A DNA stretch of 64,000 nucleotides from Nesterenkonia sphaerica. Its GTDB lineage: Bacteria > Actinomycetota > Actinomycetes > Actinomycetales > Micrococcaceae. The notes beneath the pieces are model-generated. The model was not told the DNA's origin, made no database searches, and saw only the letters and a program-made list of their open reading frames with translations. The DNA is taken from contig NZ_VAWA01000005.1 in NCBI RefSeq assembly GCF_005771565.1, positions 1 to 64,000 of the forward strand, read 5' to 3'. Positions 17,364 to 26,380 of the stretch are shown in pieces (within the stretch, counting starts at the first letter, position 1; each line of letters begins with the position of its first letter). A program made the position numbers and the translations under genes.

Positions 17364-18614
17364 ATGACTCTCAACGAGCGAACTTTCGCCATCTCAGACG
17401 GCCCCGGCGCCGTCGTCCCCGACCCACGGATCCTGCTGTACCCCAGACTCCGCAAGTCACCCTACTTCTGGGCCTCGCGGCAGCACGGGGTCGCGATGTA
17501 CAGCGTCTACAACCACACCTACCACCCTCGCCATTACGGGGACCCGGTCGCCGAATACTGGGCTCTCGTCCACGGAGTGACGCTGTGGGATGTGGGAGTC
17601 GAACGCCAGATCGAGATCACCGGCCCCGACGCTTTCGAGTTCACCAATATGCTCGTTCCGCGGGATCTCACCAAGTGCGAGGTCGGCCAATGTAAGTACG
17701 TCTTTCTCACCGGCGCCGACGGAGGCATCCTCAACGATCCCGTTCTGCTCCGCCTGGGGGAGAATCACTTCTGGCTCTCCTTGGCCGACAGCGACATCCT
17801 GCTCTGGGCACGCGGGGTGGCTCACCACTCCGGCATGGATGTCACGATCGAGGAGGCGGACGTCGGCCCCGTCCAGGTGCAGGGGCCGCTCTCGGGGCAG
17901 GTAATGGCGGCCATCTTCGGCCCCGAGGTGTACAACATCGGGTACTACCGGCTCAGGGAATATCAGCTCGATGGCATGGAGGTCATCGTCTCCCGCACCG
18001 GCTACACGGCTGAGCTGGGCTTCGAGATCTACCTCAAGAACGCCTCCCGTGACGGCGTGCGGCTCTGGGACACAGTCTGGGCCGCCGGCGAACCGTTTGG
18101 CATGAAAGTGATTGGCCCCTGCCACATGCGCAGGATCGAAGCCGGAATTCTGGCCCACGGCTGTGACATCACCTACCAGACCAACCCATTCGAAGTCGGC
18201 ATGGGGTATGACTGGATGGTGGACCTGAACCAGGAGGCGGACTTTATCGGCAAGGCCGCGCTGAGCCGCATCAAGGAGCAGGGCGTCCGCCGCAGGCTCG
18301 CCGGCGTGGAAATCGGTGGACCACCGCTGGGGACCTTCAATGATGGCTCGATGATCGAGGCATTTCCGGTCTGGCGCGGCCGGGAACGGGTCGGGGAGGT
18401 CACCTCCGCCTGTTTCTCCCCTCGTCTGGAGCACAACATCGGTTACGCGATGGTGCCGGTGGGGCTCAGTGACATCGGCACCGAGCTGGAGGTGGAGACA
18501 CCTACCGGGGTGGTGCCGGCGGTGGTGGTGCCCAAACCCTTCGTGGACCCCACCAAGCACATCCCCAAGCAGCCATTCACCCCGGGTCGCGGCCACCTGC
18601 CTTCGGAGAACTGA
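17364..18614 (+). CDS. DmdA-like THF-dependent methyltransferase (GcvT family)
   Basis: This 416-residue single-domain GcvT-family protein resembles the DMSP demethylase DmdA more than glycine-cleavage T-protein. Points of likeness are SPYFWASRQHGVAMYSVYNH near residue 32, VTLWDVGVERQIEITGPDA near 70, LNDPVLLRLGENHFWLSLAD near 125, DILLWARGVA after it, and a long C-terminal barrel. DmdA moves a methyl group from dimethylsulfoniopropionate to tetrahydrofolate, giving 5-methyl-THF. Whether this protein uses DMSP, a methylated amine or an aryl methyl ether cannot be told. A MetF-like gene 12 bases downstream would oxidise methyl-THF. An IclR gene diverges upstream. SD AGGGAGG lies before the ATG. 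Confidence 0.75.
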   Translation: MTLNERTFAISDGPGAVVPDPRILLYPRLRKSPYFWASRQHGVAMYSVYNHTYHPRHYGDPVAEYWALVHGVTLWDVGVERQIEITGPDAFEFTNMLVPRDLTKCEVGQCKYVFLTGADGGILNDPVLLRLGENHFWLSLADSDILLWARGVAHHSGMDVTIEEADVGPVQVQGPLSGQVMAAIFGPEVYNIGYYRLREYQLDGMEVIVSRTGYTAELGFEIYLKNASRDGVRLWDTVWAAGEPFGMKVIGPCHMRRIEAGILAHGCDITYQTNPFEVGMGYDWMVDLNQEADFIGKAALSRIKEQGVRRRLAGVEIGGPPLGTFNDGSMIEAFPVWRGRERVGEVTSACFSPRLEHNIGYAMVPVGLSDIGTELEVETPTGVVPAVVVPKPFVDPTKHIPKQPFTPGRGHLPSEN

Positions 18615-18626
18615 GGGTACGAGCCG

Positions 18627-19538
18627 GTGGCCCGTAGGGAACGCGCCATCCCCCTGGGATCTGCTGCCCATCGCGCCAGTGTCCGCCACCTTCTGGAGCG
18701 CCCCAGGTTTGAAGTGATCCCGCTGGCGGGGATCGTCGACGAGGCCGCGAACCACTTGCCAGCTGGTGCCACGGTCACCGTGACTGCCTCACCGACCCGG
18801 GGCCCGGAACCCACCCTGGAGACCGCCGCAGCGCTCGCCAGGGTCGGATTCCATGCGGTGCCCCATCTGGCAGCCACCCAGTACTGCGAAGAGTCCCTGC
18901 CCGAGGCGCTGCAGCAGATCGGCGCTGCCGGAATCCGGGAGGTGTTCATCGTCGGAGGAGATTCCGCACCGCCGAGGGCAGGCGCCGGCCACGACGCCGG
19001 GGACCGTCAGGACCGCTTCGGTGACGGCCTGCAGCTGATCGAGGCGGTGCGACGCCTGGCGCCACAGCTTCACGTGGGGGTGCCGGGCTACCCCGAGGGA
19101 CACCCGAGGATCCCGCAGCAGAGCCTCGAGCAGTCGCTGGCGCGCAAGGCGGAACACGCCGCCTGCGTGGTCGGCCAACTCTGCTTCGACCCGCATACAG
19201 TCACTGACTGGGCGGTGGGACTGTGCGCGCGGGGCCTGCACATGTCCGTCTACGCCGGGCTTCCCGGGGCGGTAGGCTCGGCACGCCTGATGCGCATTGC
19301 CGGTCGAATCGGGGTCGGAGATTCGCTGCGTTTTCTCTCCTCCGGCGGCACCAGGACAGCCTTGAGACTGGTCTCACCGGGGCGTTACGACCCCACACCG
19401 CTGGTGACGGGTCTTGTCAGGGCAGATGGCGGCGTCGTAGTGTCAGGTATCCATCTCTACACCTTCAACGCGCTGCAGGAGACCCAGCTGTGGCGACGGC
19501 GACTGCTGGCGCGGCTCCAGGAGGGGGACCCTCGATGA
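18627..19538 (+). CDS. Methylenetetrahydrofolate reductase-like protein
   Basis: This 303-residue protein is a MetF-type TIM-barrel flavoprotein. Family features are VTVTASPTRGPEPTLETAAAL near residue 50 in two stretches, FHAVPHLAATQY near 75, a VFIVGGDS strand near 110 and GVPGYPEGHP near 150, followed by a K-rich QSLARKAEHA helix. In this setting it probably runs in the oxidative direction, turning 5-methyl-THF from the DmdA-like enzyme into methylene-THF. It starts at GTG 18627 and overlaps the formate-THF ligase start as ATGA. Divergent methionine-pathway MetF is the alternative role. Confidence 0.82.
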   Translation: MARRERAIPLGSAAHRASVRHLLERPRFEVIPLAGIVDEAANHLPAGATVTVTASPTRGPEPTLETAAALARVGFHAVPHLAATQYCEESLPEALQQIGAAGIREVFIVGGDSAPPRAGAGHDAGDRQDRFGDGLQLIEAVRRLAPQLHVGVPGYPEGHPRIPQQSLEQSLARKAEHAACVVGQLCFDPHTVTDWAVGLCARGLHMSVYAGLPGAVGSARLMRIAGRIGVGDSLRFLSSGGTRTALRLVSPGRYDPTPLVTGLVRADGGVVVSGIHLYTFNALQETQLWRRRLLARLQEGDPR

Positions 19539-21307
19539 CGACTGCCCACCACTCCCCAGACCAGCCGGACGGCAAGGCCAAGCCGCAGGCACCACTGACT
19601 GCTCAGGACAGCCTGGGCATCTCTACGCGCACGCAACTGCGCCCGATTCACCAGATCGGTGCCGAATTGGGACTCGATGAGGACCTTATTGAGCCCTACG
19701 GGCGTGGGGTCGGGAAAGTGGACCTAGCGGCGATCGACCGGCTGGCCCAGCGGCCCCGTGCGAAGTACATCCTGGTCACAGCCGTGACGCCCACGCCGCT
19801 GGGGGAGGGCAAGACGACAACGGCTGTCGGGCTCGGCCAGGGGCTGCAGCACACCGGGCGCCGGGCTGCGGTGGCAGTCCGCCAGCCGTCACTGGGCCCC
19901 ACCATGGGCATCAAAGGTGGAGGTACCGGCGGGGGCTGGAGTCAGGTGGTTCCCATGGATCGGCTGAATCTGCACCTCACCGGTGACCTGCACGCGGTCA
20001 CCGCCGCCCACAACCAGCTGGCCGCGATGGTCGACAATCACCTGCATCGCGGCAGTCCTTCCGGTCTGCACCCGGAGCGGGTGACCTGGCGGCGTGTCAT
20101 GGACGTCAACGACCGGTCTCTGCGGCAGATCATCACCGGTCTCGGTCCACCCGGGGGTGGCCCTGCGTCGAATGGGCCCCTCCGCCAGTCCGGCTTCGAC
20201 ATCACCGCCGCCTCAGAAGTGATGGCCACACTGTCATTGGCGCGCTCGCTGGAGGAACTGCGCGCCAGGCTGGGTCGGATCGTGGTCGGCGCAACCGGTG
20301 ACGGTGAGCCGGTCACCGCTGAGGACCTCAAGGCTGCCGGGGCGATGACTGTGCTGCTGCGCGAGGCGCTGCAGCCAAACCTGTTGCAGACCGTGGAGCA
20401 CACCCCTGCGCTGGTCCACTGCGGGCCCTTCGGCAATATCGCCACCGGCAACTCCTCAGTGGTGGCTGACCTCATCGGCACCCGCGCCACTGACTACCTC
20501 ATCACCGAGGCCGGGTTCGCCGCCGATATGGGTGCGGAGCGGTTCTTCAACATCAAGTGCCGCGTCTCCGGGCTCGAGCCCGACGCTGCGGTGGTGGTCA
20601 CCACTGTACGTGCGCTGAAAGTCCACTCAGGCCGCCACCGCGTGGTGGCTGGCAAGGCTCTCCCGGAAGGCATGGGGCAGGAGAACCCGGAGGAAGTCCG
20701 TACCGGGGCTGAGAACCTGCGTGCTCAGCTGCGCATCATCCGCCGCCACGGGGTGACCCCGGTAGTGGCCGTCAACTCCTTTCCCACCGACTTCGCCTCC
20801 GAACACCAGGTGATTGCGGAGGTGGCTGCTGAGGAGGGGGCCCGATGTGCGGTCTCCACTCACTTCTCCGACGGTGGGGCCGGCGCCGCCGAACTTGCCG
20901 AGGCAGTGGCGGAGGCCGCAGCAGAGCCCGGAGAGTTCCAGTTCCTCTACCCAGAAGAGGCCTCCCTGGCCGAGAAGATCGAAACTATCGCCACAGAGGT
21001 CTACGGGGCCGAGGGGGTAGACCTGTCCCCCGCAGCCACGAAGCACCTGGCCGCCTACACGGATGCCGGTTATGGGCACTTGCCGGTCTGTGTGGCCAAG
21101 ACGCACCTCTCCATGTCAGCGGATCCAAAACTGGTCGGAGCGCCGACCGGATGGCGGCTGCCGGTGCGGGAAGTCCGGCTCTCTGCGGGGGCAGGGTTCG
21201 TCTACCCGATCTGCGGGACCATGCAGACCATGCCGGGACTGGGGGCCTCCCCGGCCGCGGAACAGATCGACATTGACAGCGAAGGTCGCACGGTCGGCCT
21301 TTTCTGA
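19535..21307 (+). CDS. fhs: Formate-tetrahydrofolate ligase
   Basis: Fhs interconverts formate, ATP and THF with 10-formyl-THF; run in reverse it yields ATP while releasing formate. The 590-residue protein contains the ATP loop VTPTPLGEGKTTTAVGLGQG near residue 85, PSLGPTMGIKGGGTGGG near 120, DLHAVTAAHNQLAAMVDNH near 150, FDITAASEVMATL near 225 and the late FVYPICGTMQTMPGL near 560. The family is usually about 556 residues; the first 30 here are extra. The start is ATG 19535, overlapping the previous stop, with a GAGGGGG site. It closes the methyl-THF branch. folD is not in the window. Confidence 0.95.
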   Translation: MTTAHHSPDQPDGKAKPQAPLTAQDSLGISTRTQLRPIHQIGAELGLDEDLIEPYGRGVGKVDLAAIDRLAQRPRAKYILVTAVTPTPLGEGKTTTAVGLGQGLQHTGRRAAVAVRQPSLGPTMGIKGGGTGGGWSQVVPMDRLNLHLTGDLHAVTAAHNQLAAMVDNHLHRGSPSGLHPERVTWRRVMDVNDRSLRQIITGLGPPGGGPASNGPLRQSGFDITAASEVMATLSLARSLEELRARLGRIVVGATGDGEPVTAEDLKAAGAMTVLLREALQPNLLQTVEHTPALVHCGPFGNIATGNSSVVADLIGTRATDYLITEAGFAADMGAERFFNIKCRVSGLEPDAAVVVTTVRALKVHSGRHRVVAGKALPEGMGQENPEEVRTGAENLRAQLRIIRRHGVTPVVAVNSFPTDFASEHQVIAEVAAEEGARCAVSTHFSDGGAGAAELAEAVAEAAAEPGEFQFLYPEEASLAEKIETIATEVYGAEGVDLSPAATKHLAAYTDAGYGHLPVCVAKTHLSMSADPKLVGAPTGWRLPVREVRLSAGAGFVYPICGTMQTMPGLGASPAAEQIDIDSEGRTVGLF

Positions 21308-21407
21308 ACCCCAGTTCAGCTCCCAGCGTCATCAACGTTAACCTGGGTGCACAGTGGTGTCTCCGCTGTGGCACATTGAAGGCAACCCAATTGAGAGGCA
21401 GGCCACC

Positions 21408-22286
21408 ATGTCCAAGGATCTGACGCAGTACGCCAACCCGCATGCCCTGGTGAGCACCGACTGGCTCGCCGAGCACAAGGACGAGCCGAACGTGGTGGTC
21501 CTGGAGTCCAATGAGGATGTTCTGCTCTACGAGACGGGGCACATCCCCGGCGCGGTCAAGATCGACTGGCACACTGACCTGAACGACTCGGTCACCCGGG
21601 ACTTCATCAACGAACAGGAGTTCGCTGAGTTCGCCGCTTCCAAAGGCATCACGCCCGAGACCACCGTGGTGTTCTACGGAGACAAGTCCAATTGGTGGGC
21701 CGCCTACGCGCTCTGGGTCTTCACCCTCTTCGGGCACCGCGACCTGCGGCTGCTCGACGGTGGACGACAGAAGTGGATCGACGAAGGCCGTGAGCTCACT
21801 ACTGAGGTGCCCAATCCAGCTCGCACCCAGTACCCGGTGCCGGCGCGGCGGGAGGACGACCAGTGGCGGGCCTTCCGGGAGGACGTGCTCGCCCACATTG
21901 GCAGCGGCCCGCTGGTGGATGTTCGGTCTCCTGCCGAATACACCGGCGAAGTCACCTCCGCACCCGGGTTCGAGGACAAGGAGGGTGCCCTGCGCGGCGG
22001 TCACATCCCCACCGCAGCCTCTGTGCCCTGGGCGCGTGCGGCGAACGACGACGGTACCTTCAAGTCTCGTGCGGAGCTGGAGGAGATTTACAAGGAGGAA
22101 GCCGGGGTGGGGGAGTCCCAGGACGTCATCGCCTACTGCCGGATCGGCGAACGGTCCAGCCACACGTGGTTCGTCCTCAGTCACCTCCTCGGGTACAAGA
22201 AGGTTCGCAACTACGACGGCTCCTGGACCGAATGGGGCAACGCAGTGCGTCTACCCATCGCAGTAGGGAACGAACCGGGAAGCTGA
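21408..22286 (+). CDS. Thiosulfate sulfurtransferase (CysA/SseA rhodanese)
   Basis: This 292-residue protein has two rhodanese domains. The first is inactive ([17 protein letters not shown] near residue 43, [16 protein letters not shown] near 88). The second carries the catalytic loop [11 protein letters not shown] near 244, identical in type to mycobacterial CysA2. It transfers sulfane sulfur from thiosulfate or a similar donor to cyanide or a thiol. Start ATG 21408 follows GAGAGG; an ATG at 21354 would add 18 poorly family-like residues. It lies 100 bases after fhs, with the aldo/keto reductase 14 bases downstream. Its place between C1 and uptake genes suggests a sulfur link. Confidence 0.93.
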   Translation: MSKDLTQYANPHALVSTDWLAEHKDEPNVVVLESNEDVLLYETGHIPGAVKIDWHTDLNDSVTRDFINEQEFAEFAASKGITPETTVVFYGDKSNWWAAYALWVFTLFGHRDLRLLDGGRQKWIDEGRELTTEVPNPARTQYPVPARREDDQWRAFREDVLAHIGSGPLVDVRSPAEYTGEVTSAPGFEDKEGALRGGHIPTAASVPWARAANDDGTFKSRAELEEIYKEEAGVGESQDVIAYCRIGERSSHTWFVLSHLLGYKKVRNYDGSWTEWGNAVRLPIAVGNEPGS

Positions 22287-22300
22287 GGAGCTGAAGCCCT

Positions 22301-23326
22301 ATGGCGCTGCGCACCGTGGACCTCGGCACCGGTCCACACACGCTGACCACCACCTCTTTCGGCTATGGTGCGATGTCGCTGGCCGGTGCCTACGGTCCCA
22401 TCGGGGAGTCTGCTGCCATTGCTCTGCTTCACCAGGTCTGCGACCGTGGAGTCCGTCATATAGATACTGCGAACATCTATGGGTTGGGTCTGAGTGAGAC
22501 CATACTGGGCAAGTTCCTCAACGGACGCAGAGACAGCGTCACTCTGGCTACCAAATGCGGCATCGAACCCAAGGGGCAGGCCGGGCAGCGCAGCACCAAC
22601 GGACGCCCTGAGCACATTCGCGAGCAGATCGAGCTCTCGCTTCGGCGCTTAGGCACCGACTATGTGGACCTCTACTACCTGCACCGACCTGATCCAAAGG
22701 TTCCGATCGAGGAATCAGTGGGTGCACTCGGGGAGCTGGTCAGCGCCGGCACGGTCCGCAGCATTGGGCTCTCCGAGGTCACTGGTGAGGAGCTGCGCCG
22801 CGCACACCGGACGCATCCGATCAGTGCGGTGCAATCCGAATGGAGCATCTTCGCCCGGGACGTGGAGCACTACGTCATCCCTGCCTGCGCGGAACTCGGC
22901 ATCGGATTTGTGGCGTTCTCGCCGGTGGCGCGGGGGCTGCTGACTGACGGGTTCGACCCGGAGGCTTTGGGGGAAAATGACGCGCGCCACAAGTTTCCCT
23001 GGTTCGCGCCGGAAAACCTGGGTCACAACCACCAACTGGCGGAAGCAGCAAGGGCCATGGCAGCTGATGCGGGAACGCCCACCGCCTCGCTGGCCCTGGC
23101 CTGGCTGTACGCCAAAGCTGATGATGCGGGTCTGAAGCTTGCGGCCATCCCCGGAACTCGGTACTCCGCCCACCTCGACGAGCTGCTTGCCGGACTGGAC
23201 ACTCAGCTGAATGCCGCGCAGATGGCGGTCCTGGACGCGCTCGCCGACGAGATCGCCGGTGATCGCAGCTTTGCTCCGGACTGGGTCTCTGGGGGCCGCG
23301 AAGGCCTGATCCCACGGGCGGGCTGA
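22301..23326 (+). CDS. Aldo/keto reductase
   Basis: This is a 341-residue NADPH-dependent TIM-barrel reductase. The catalytic tetrad context is visible: DTANIYGLGLSE near residue 50 (Asp, Tyr), LATKCGIEPKG near 78 (Lys) and YYLHRPDPKVPIEESVGAL near 124 (His). The NADP end has AIPGTRYSAHLDEL near 275, the usual (I/P)GT/S-R recognition region. It most resembles the YakC/AKR13 type acting on aldehydes and ketones. Its 14-base distance to the sulfurtransferase suggests one operon. Substrate is unknown. Confidence 0.92.
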   Translation: MALRTVDLGTGPHTLTTTSFGYGAMSLAGAYGPIGESAAIALLHQVCDRGVRHIDTANIYGLGLSETILGKFLNGRRDSVTLATKCGIEPKGQAGQRSTNGRPEHIREQIELSLRRLGTDYVDLYYLHRPDPKVPIEESVGALGELVSAGTVRSIGLSEVTGEELRRAHRTHPISAVQSEWSIFARDVEHYVIPACAELGIGFVAFSPVARGLLTDGFDPEALGENDARHKFPWFAPENLGHNHQLAEAARAMAADAGTPTASLALAWLYAKADDAGLKLAAIPGTRYSAHLDELLAGLDTQLNAAQMAVLDALADEIAGDRSFAPDWVSGGREGLIPRAG

Positions 23327-23431
23327 CGATCGCTCTAATTTGTTTCGGCAGATTACATCGAAATGTTCAAAATGGACTTGCTCCCCTAGCATTCTCGGAA
23401 AGATTCAACCGAGACGTCAGGGAGAAGCCCC

Positions 23432-23983
23432 ATGAGTGAGACCACTGCCCAGCTCGTAGGCGTAGACGCCCAGGGCCTTGAGGAACTTTCCCTCAAGAAC
23501 AGAGAGAACCCGAGCCAGGGTCACAAAGTCATCCGGACCCGGACGGTCGCCGAATCGGGTTTCCGCAACCTGAACCATGTGCGCGGCCACCAGCCCTTCC
23601 TGATCTCGGAGCCGCACAAGCTACTGGGCGACGACGAGGCACCCAATCCCACGGAGTTCGCCTTAGGGGCGTTGGGGTCGTGCATCTCTGTGGGTTTGAT
23701 GGCCAACGCGACCCACCGTGGTGTGAGGTTGACCAAGATCGAGGTGGATCTCGAAGGTGAGATAGACATTTCAGCCACCTGGGGGACAGGCGACCTGGAC
23801 CCGGAAAAGGTGCTTGGTGTCTCTCACGTGCGCGTCAACGTGATCCTGGACGGTGACGCCGACCGGGCAACGCTGGAGGAGATCACGGACAACGCCATCA
23901 AATGGTCTCCAGTGGTGAACACCTTCACCAGGCCTGCGACCTTTGAGACGCGGCTGAGCGTCGGTGACGGTGCTGGTGGTTGA
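23432..23983 (+). CDS. OsmC-family protein
   Basis: This is a 183-residue OsmC/Ohr-fold protein. It has the conserved GALGSCISVGLMANA near residue 88, containing the first reactive Cys, an EVDLEGEIDISATWG strand near 108 and a late SPVVNTFTRPA segment. The second peroxidatic Cys of Ohr is not in the usual place: VVNTF stands where a Cys is common, so thiol-peroxidase activity is doubtful. The start is ATG with a GGGAGAAG site. It overlaps the flavoprotein gene by four bases. OsmC homologues often accompany organosulfur or sulfonate uptake clusters. Confidence 0.88.
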   Translation: MSETTAQLVGVDAQGLEELSLKNRENPSQGHKVIRTRTVAESGFRNLNHVRGHQPFLISEPHKLLGDDEAPNPTEFALGALGSCISVGLMANATHRGVRLTKIEVDLEGEIDISATWGTGDLDPEKVLGVSHVRVNVILDGDADRATLEEITDNAIKWSPVVNTFTRPATFETRLSVGDGAGG

Positions 23984-25095
23984 GCAACGTGTCTACCGAA
24001 ACTCCGCCACCTGTTGACAGCACACTGGCAGCGGTTGAAATCCCCGCCGATCTGCTGGCACAGGTTGATGACAGCGCTGAGGCTATCGACGCCGGGACTG
24101 TCGCTGCGCGTGAGATCCTTCCTCAGCTGGCTGCGGCGGGTTTGCTTGACTTGGGTGCGCCTTCCAACAACAGTGGCGGACTGGTCAAGCAGGCGGCGGT
24201 TATTGAGGCTTTGGGGCAGCGGTCCCTGAGCGCGGCATTTGCCGTCTGGGGCCACCGGATGAGCATCGAATATCTCTGCCTCGCAGGCGGCACCTACGCG
24301 GAGTCGCTGCTGCCGGCAATGCGTTCAGGAGAAGTTCCAGGGGTCTCGGGCATGGCCTCGGCCTTCAAGACCTACGCCGGGGCGGGAGAACTTGGCCTGC
24401 GGCTCACTCGCGACGGTCAAGGCCGGCTGCTGCTGTCCGGAAAGCTGCCTTGGGCCTCGAACCTGCACCCGGACGCCGTCGCCGTCACGGCGGCCTACGG
24501 GCCGGAGGGAGAAGGCGACGGTGACCGAAGCAAACTGATCATCGCGGTGCCTCTCTCGGCACCCGGTGTGCAAGTCGGCACACGATTGAATCTCTTGGCT
24601 CTGCAGGGCACTGCCTCCACCTCGGTGACACTGGATAATGTGCCGCTGAGTGAGGAGCAGGTTCTCAGCACTGACTTCGAAGGGTTCATGACTCGGTGCC
24701 GGCCGACCTTCGCCGTGCTGCAGTCAAGCTTCTGTCTGGGTCTGGCCGCAGCCAGCCACCGGCACACCCGCGCGAACATCTCCGGCATCAACGAGGTTTT
24801 CCGGCAGGAATTGCACCAACTCGGCGACGAACTCGAGGCGCGAACAAAGCAGCTCCGTGACTATGCCGAACGCGTGGCCACCAGCGCACCGCCGCAGCGG
24901 CAGGAGGTGCTGAGCCTGCGGCTGGCAGTCGGGCACCTCGCCCTGGCGCTGGCGACCCTGGAAGTCAAGACCGTAGGCGGTAAGGGGTACATCAGTAACT
25001 CAGACCCCAACCGCCGCTATCGAGAAGCTACCTTCATTCCGGTCCAATCCCCCTCAGAGGCACAGTTGCGCTGGGAACTGGCCCAAGGCCGATGA
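23980..25095 (+). CDS. Acyl-CoA-dehydrogenase-like flavoprotein, unknown substrate
   Basis: This 371-residue protein has the three-part acyl-CoA dehydrogenase pattern: an N-terminal helical domain (LPQLAAAGLLDLG near 45, HRMSIEYL near 95), a beta domain (LSGKLPWASNLHPDAVAV near 155, GVQVGTRLNLLALQGTAS near 195) and a C-terminal helical bundle (KTVGGKGYISNSDPNRRYRE near 340). I see no clear catalytic Glu, and the C-terminus is short, so a monooxygenase of the SfnB/DszC kind is an alternative to a dehydrogenase. TTG 23980 overlaps the osmC stop as TTGA; GTG 23989 is possible. The ABC transporter follows within 20 bases. Confidence 0.72.
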   Translation: MSNVSTETPPPVDSTLAAVEIPADLLAQVDDSAEAIDAGTVAAREILPQLAAAGLLDLGAPSNNSGGLVKQAAVIEALGQRSLSAAFAVWGHRMSIEYLCLAGGTYAESLLPAMRSGEVPGVSGMASAFKTYAGAGELGLRLTRDGQGRLLLSGKLPWASNLHPDAVAVTAAYGPEGEGDGDRSKLIIAVPLSAPGVQVGTRLNLLALQGTASTSVTLDNVPLSEEQVLSTDFEGFMTRCRPTFAVLQSSFCLGLAAASHRHTRANISGINEVFRQELHQLGDELEARTKQLRDYAERVATSAPPQRQEVLSLRLAVGHLALALATLEVKTVGGKGYISNSDPNRRYREATFIPVQSPSEAQLRWELAQGR

Positions 25096-25114
25096 GTCTT
25101 CCCTGGAAGAGGAC

Positions 25115-26380
25115 ATGAGACGTATCCACCCACCGCGGACGGATGTCCCGCCACACGCTGCGCCGTCGCTGAGCCGCCGCAGGCTCTTCAGCCTCGGCGC
25201 GGGAATCTCAGCGGCGACGATGCTGAGCGCCTGCACATCTGGAGCTCCCACCGGCTCAGGAACTGCCTCGGCCGGATTGCGGCCTATTCCCGCAGCAGAG
25301 GCAGACCTCGAGCAGCGTGAGATCACCATCGGCTTTTTCCCGATCACCTGCTCCTCTCCCATAGTCAACGCCGCCGCCATGAGCATCTTTGAGCAGTACG
25401 GACTCGACGTCACCCTGCGCCGCTACACCGGTTGGGCCGAGCTGTGGATCGCATTTGTGGCAGGGGAGGTGGACGCTACACAGTTCTTGGCGCCGATGCC
25501 GCTGGCGATCCACCATGGGTTCGCCTCAGGGCAGCGGGCCCTTCGTTTGCCCTACGTCACGAACACCAACGGCAATGGCATCACCGTCTCCCAACGACTG
25601 GCCGGGCAGATGAGCGGGCCCGGAGACTTCCGCGGGCTGCGGCTGGGGCTGCCGTTCGACTACTCCGTGCACAATCTCCTGGCCCGCGACTACCTGGTCT
25701 CCGGCGGGCTGGACCCCGAGGAGGATGTGGATCTGCGCATCATGCGCCCAGCGGATATGGTCACCGCGCTGGCGGTGGGTGAGATTGACGCTTTCTGCCT
25801 GCCTGATCAGTTCAACCAGCGGGCGGTGGCCGAAGGCGTGGGTTTCATCCACGTGCTCACCAAAGACCTCTGGGCGGACCATCCCTGCTGCAGCTTTGCA
25901 GTGGCTGAGGACTTCGCCGCCCAGAATCCCAACGTTTACATGGCGTTGCTGCGCGCGATCGGAGAATCAGCGTTGTACGTCGATGATCCGGAGCACCGCG
26001 CGGACACCGCTGCGCTGATGTCTCAGCCGGCGTATCTCGGGCTTCCCGAACCAGTACTGAACTCGGTGCTGACGGGAGACTTCCCCGACGGCACCGGTAA
26101 CGAGCACTCCATTCCCGACCGAATCGGGTTCCAGCCCTACCCGCATGAGTCCTACGGCATCTGGATTCTCAACGCCCTGCAGCGGTGGGGCCTGACCGGA
26201 GACCATAGCTTCACGACCGGTGCGGAATACTCCAGAGCGGTCTCCGAGGTCTTCGACTCGCAGTCAGCCGGCTCGGTGCTGAGCGATTTCGGTGGTGTCA
26301 CTGACGAACGGACCGAGGAGACCGTGCTCGGCGCACCCTTCAACCCCCAACGCCCCGCCGAGTGGAGTGAACGACTATGA
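25115..26380 (+). CDS. NrtA/SsuA-like ABC substrate-binding protein (Tat lipoprotein)
   Basis: This 421-residue binding protein has a twin-arginine signal, SRRRLFSLGAG near residue 20, running into a lipobox MLSACTS near 40. It is thus probably exported folded and lipidated. The mature part fits the NMT1/NrtA-CmpA class: ITIGFFPITCSSPIVNAA near 70, FAQYGL-type helix, DATQFLAPMPLAIHHG near 120 and NTNGNGITVSQ near 150. That pattern is nearest to nitrate/bicarbonate receptors, but sulfonate and other oxyanion receptors share it. It overlaps the permease as ATGA. Ligand is uncertain. Confidence 0.85.
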   Translation: MRRIHPPRTDVPPHAAPSLSRRRLFSLGAGISAATMLSACTSGAPTGSGTASAGLRPIPAAEADLEQREITIGFFPITCSSPIVNAAAMSIFEQYGLDVTLRRYTGWAELWIAFVAGEVDATQFLAPMPLAIHHGFASGQRALRLPYVTNTNGNGITVSQRLAGQMSGPGDFRGLRLGLPFDYSVHNLLARDYLVSGGLDPEEDVDLRIMRPADMVTALAVGEIDAFCLPDQFNQRAVAEGVGFIHVLTKDLWADHPCCSFAVAEDFAAQNPNVYMALLRAIGESALYVDDPEHRADTAALMSQPAYLGLPEPVLNSVLTGDFPDGTGNEHSIPDRIGFQPYPHESYGIWILNALQRWGLTGDHSFTTGAEYSRAVSEVFDSQSAGSVLSDFGGVTDERTEETVLGAPFNPQRPAEWSERL

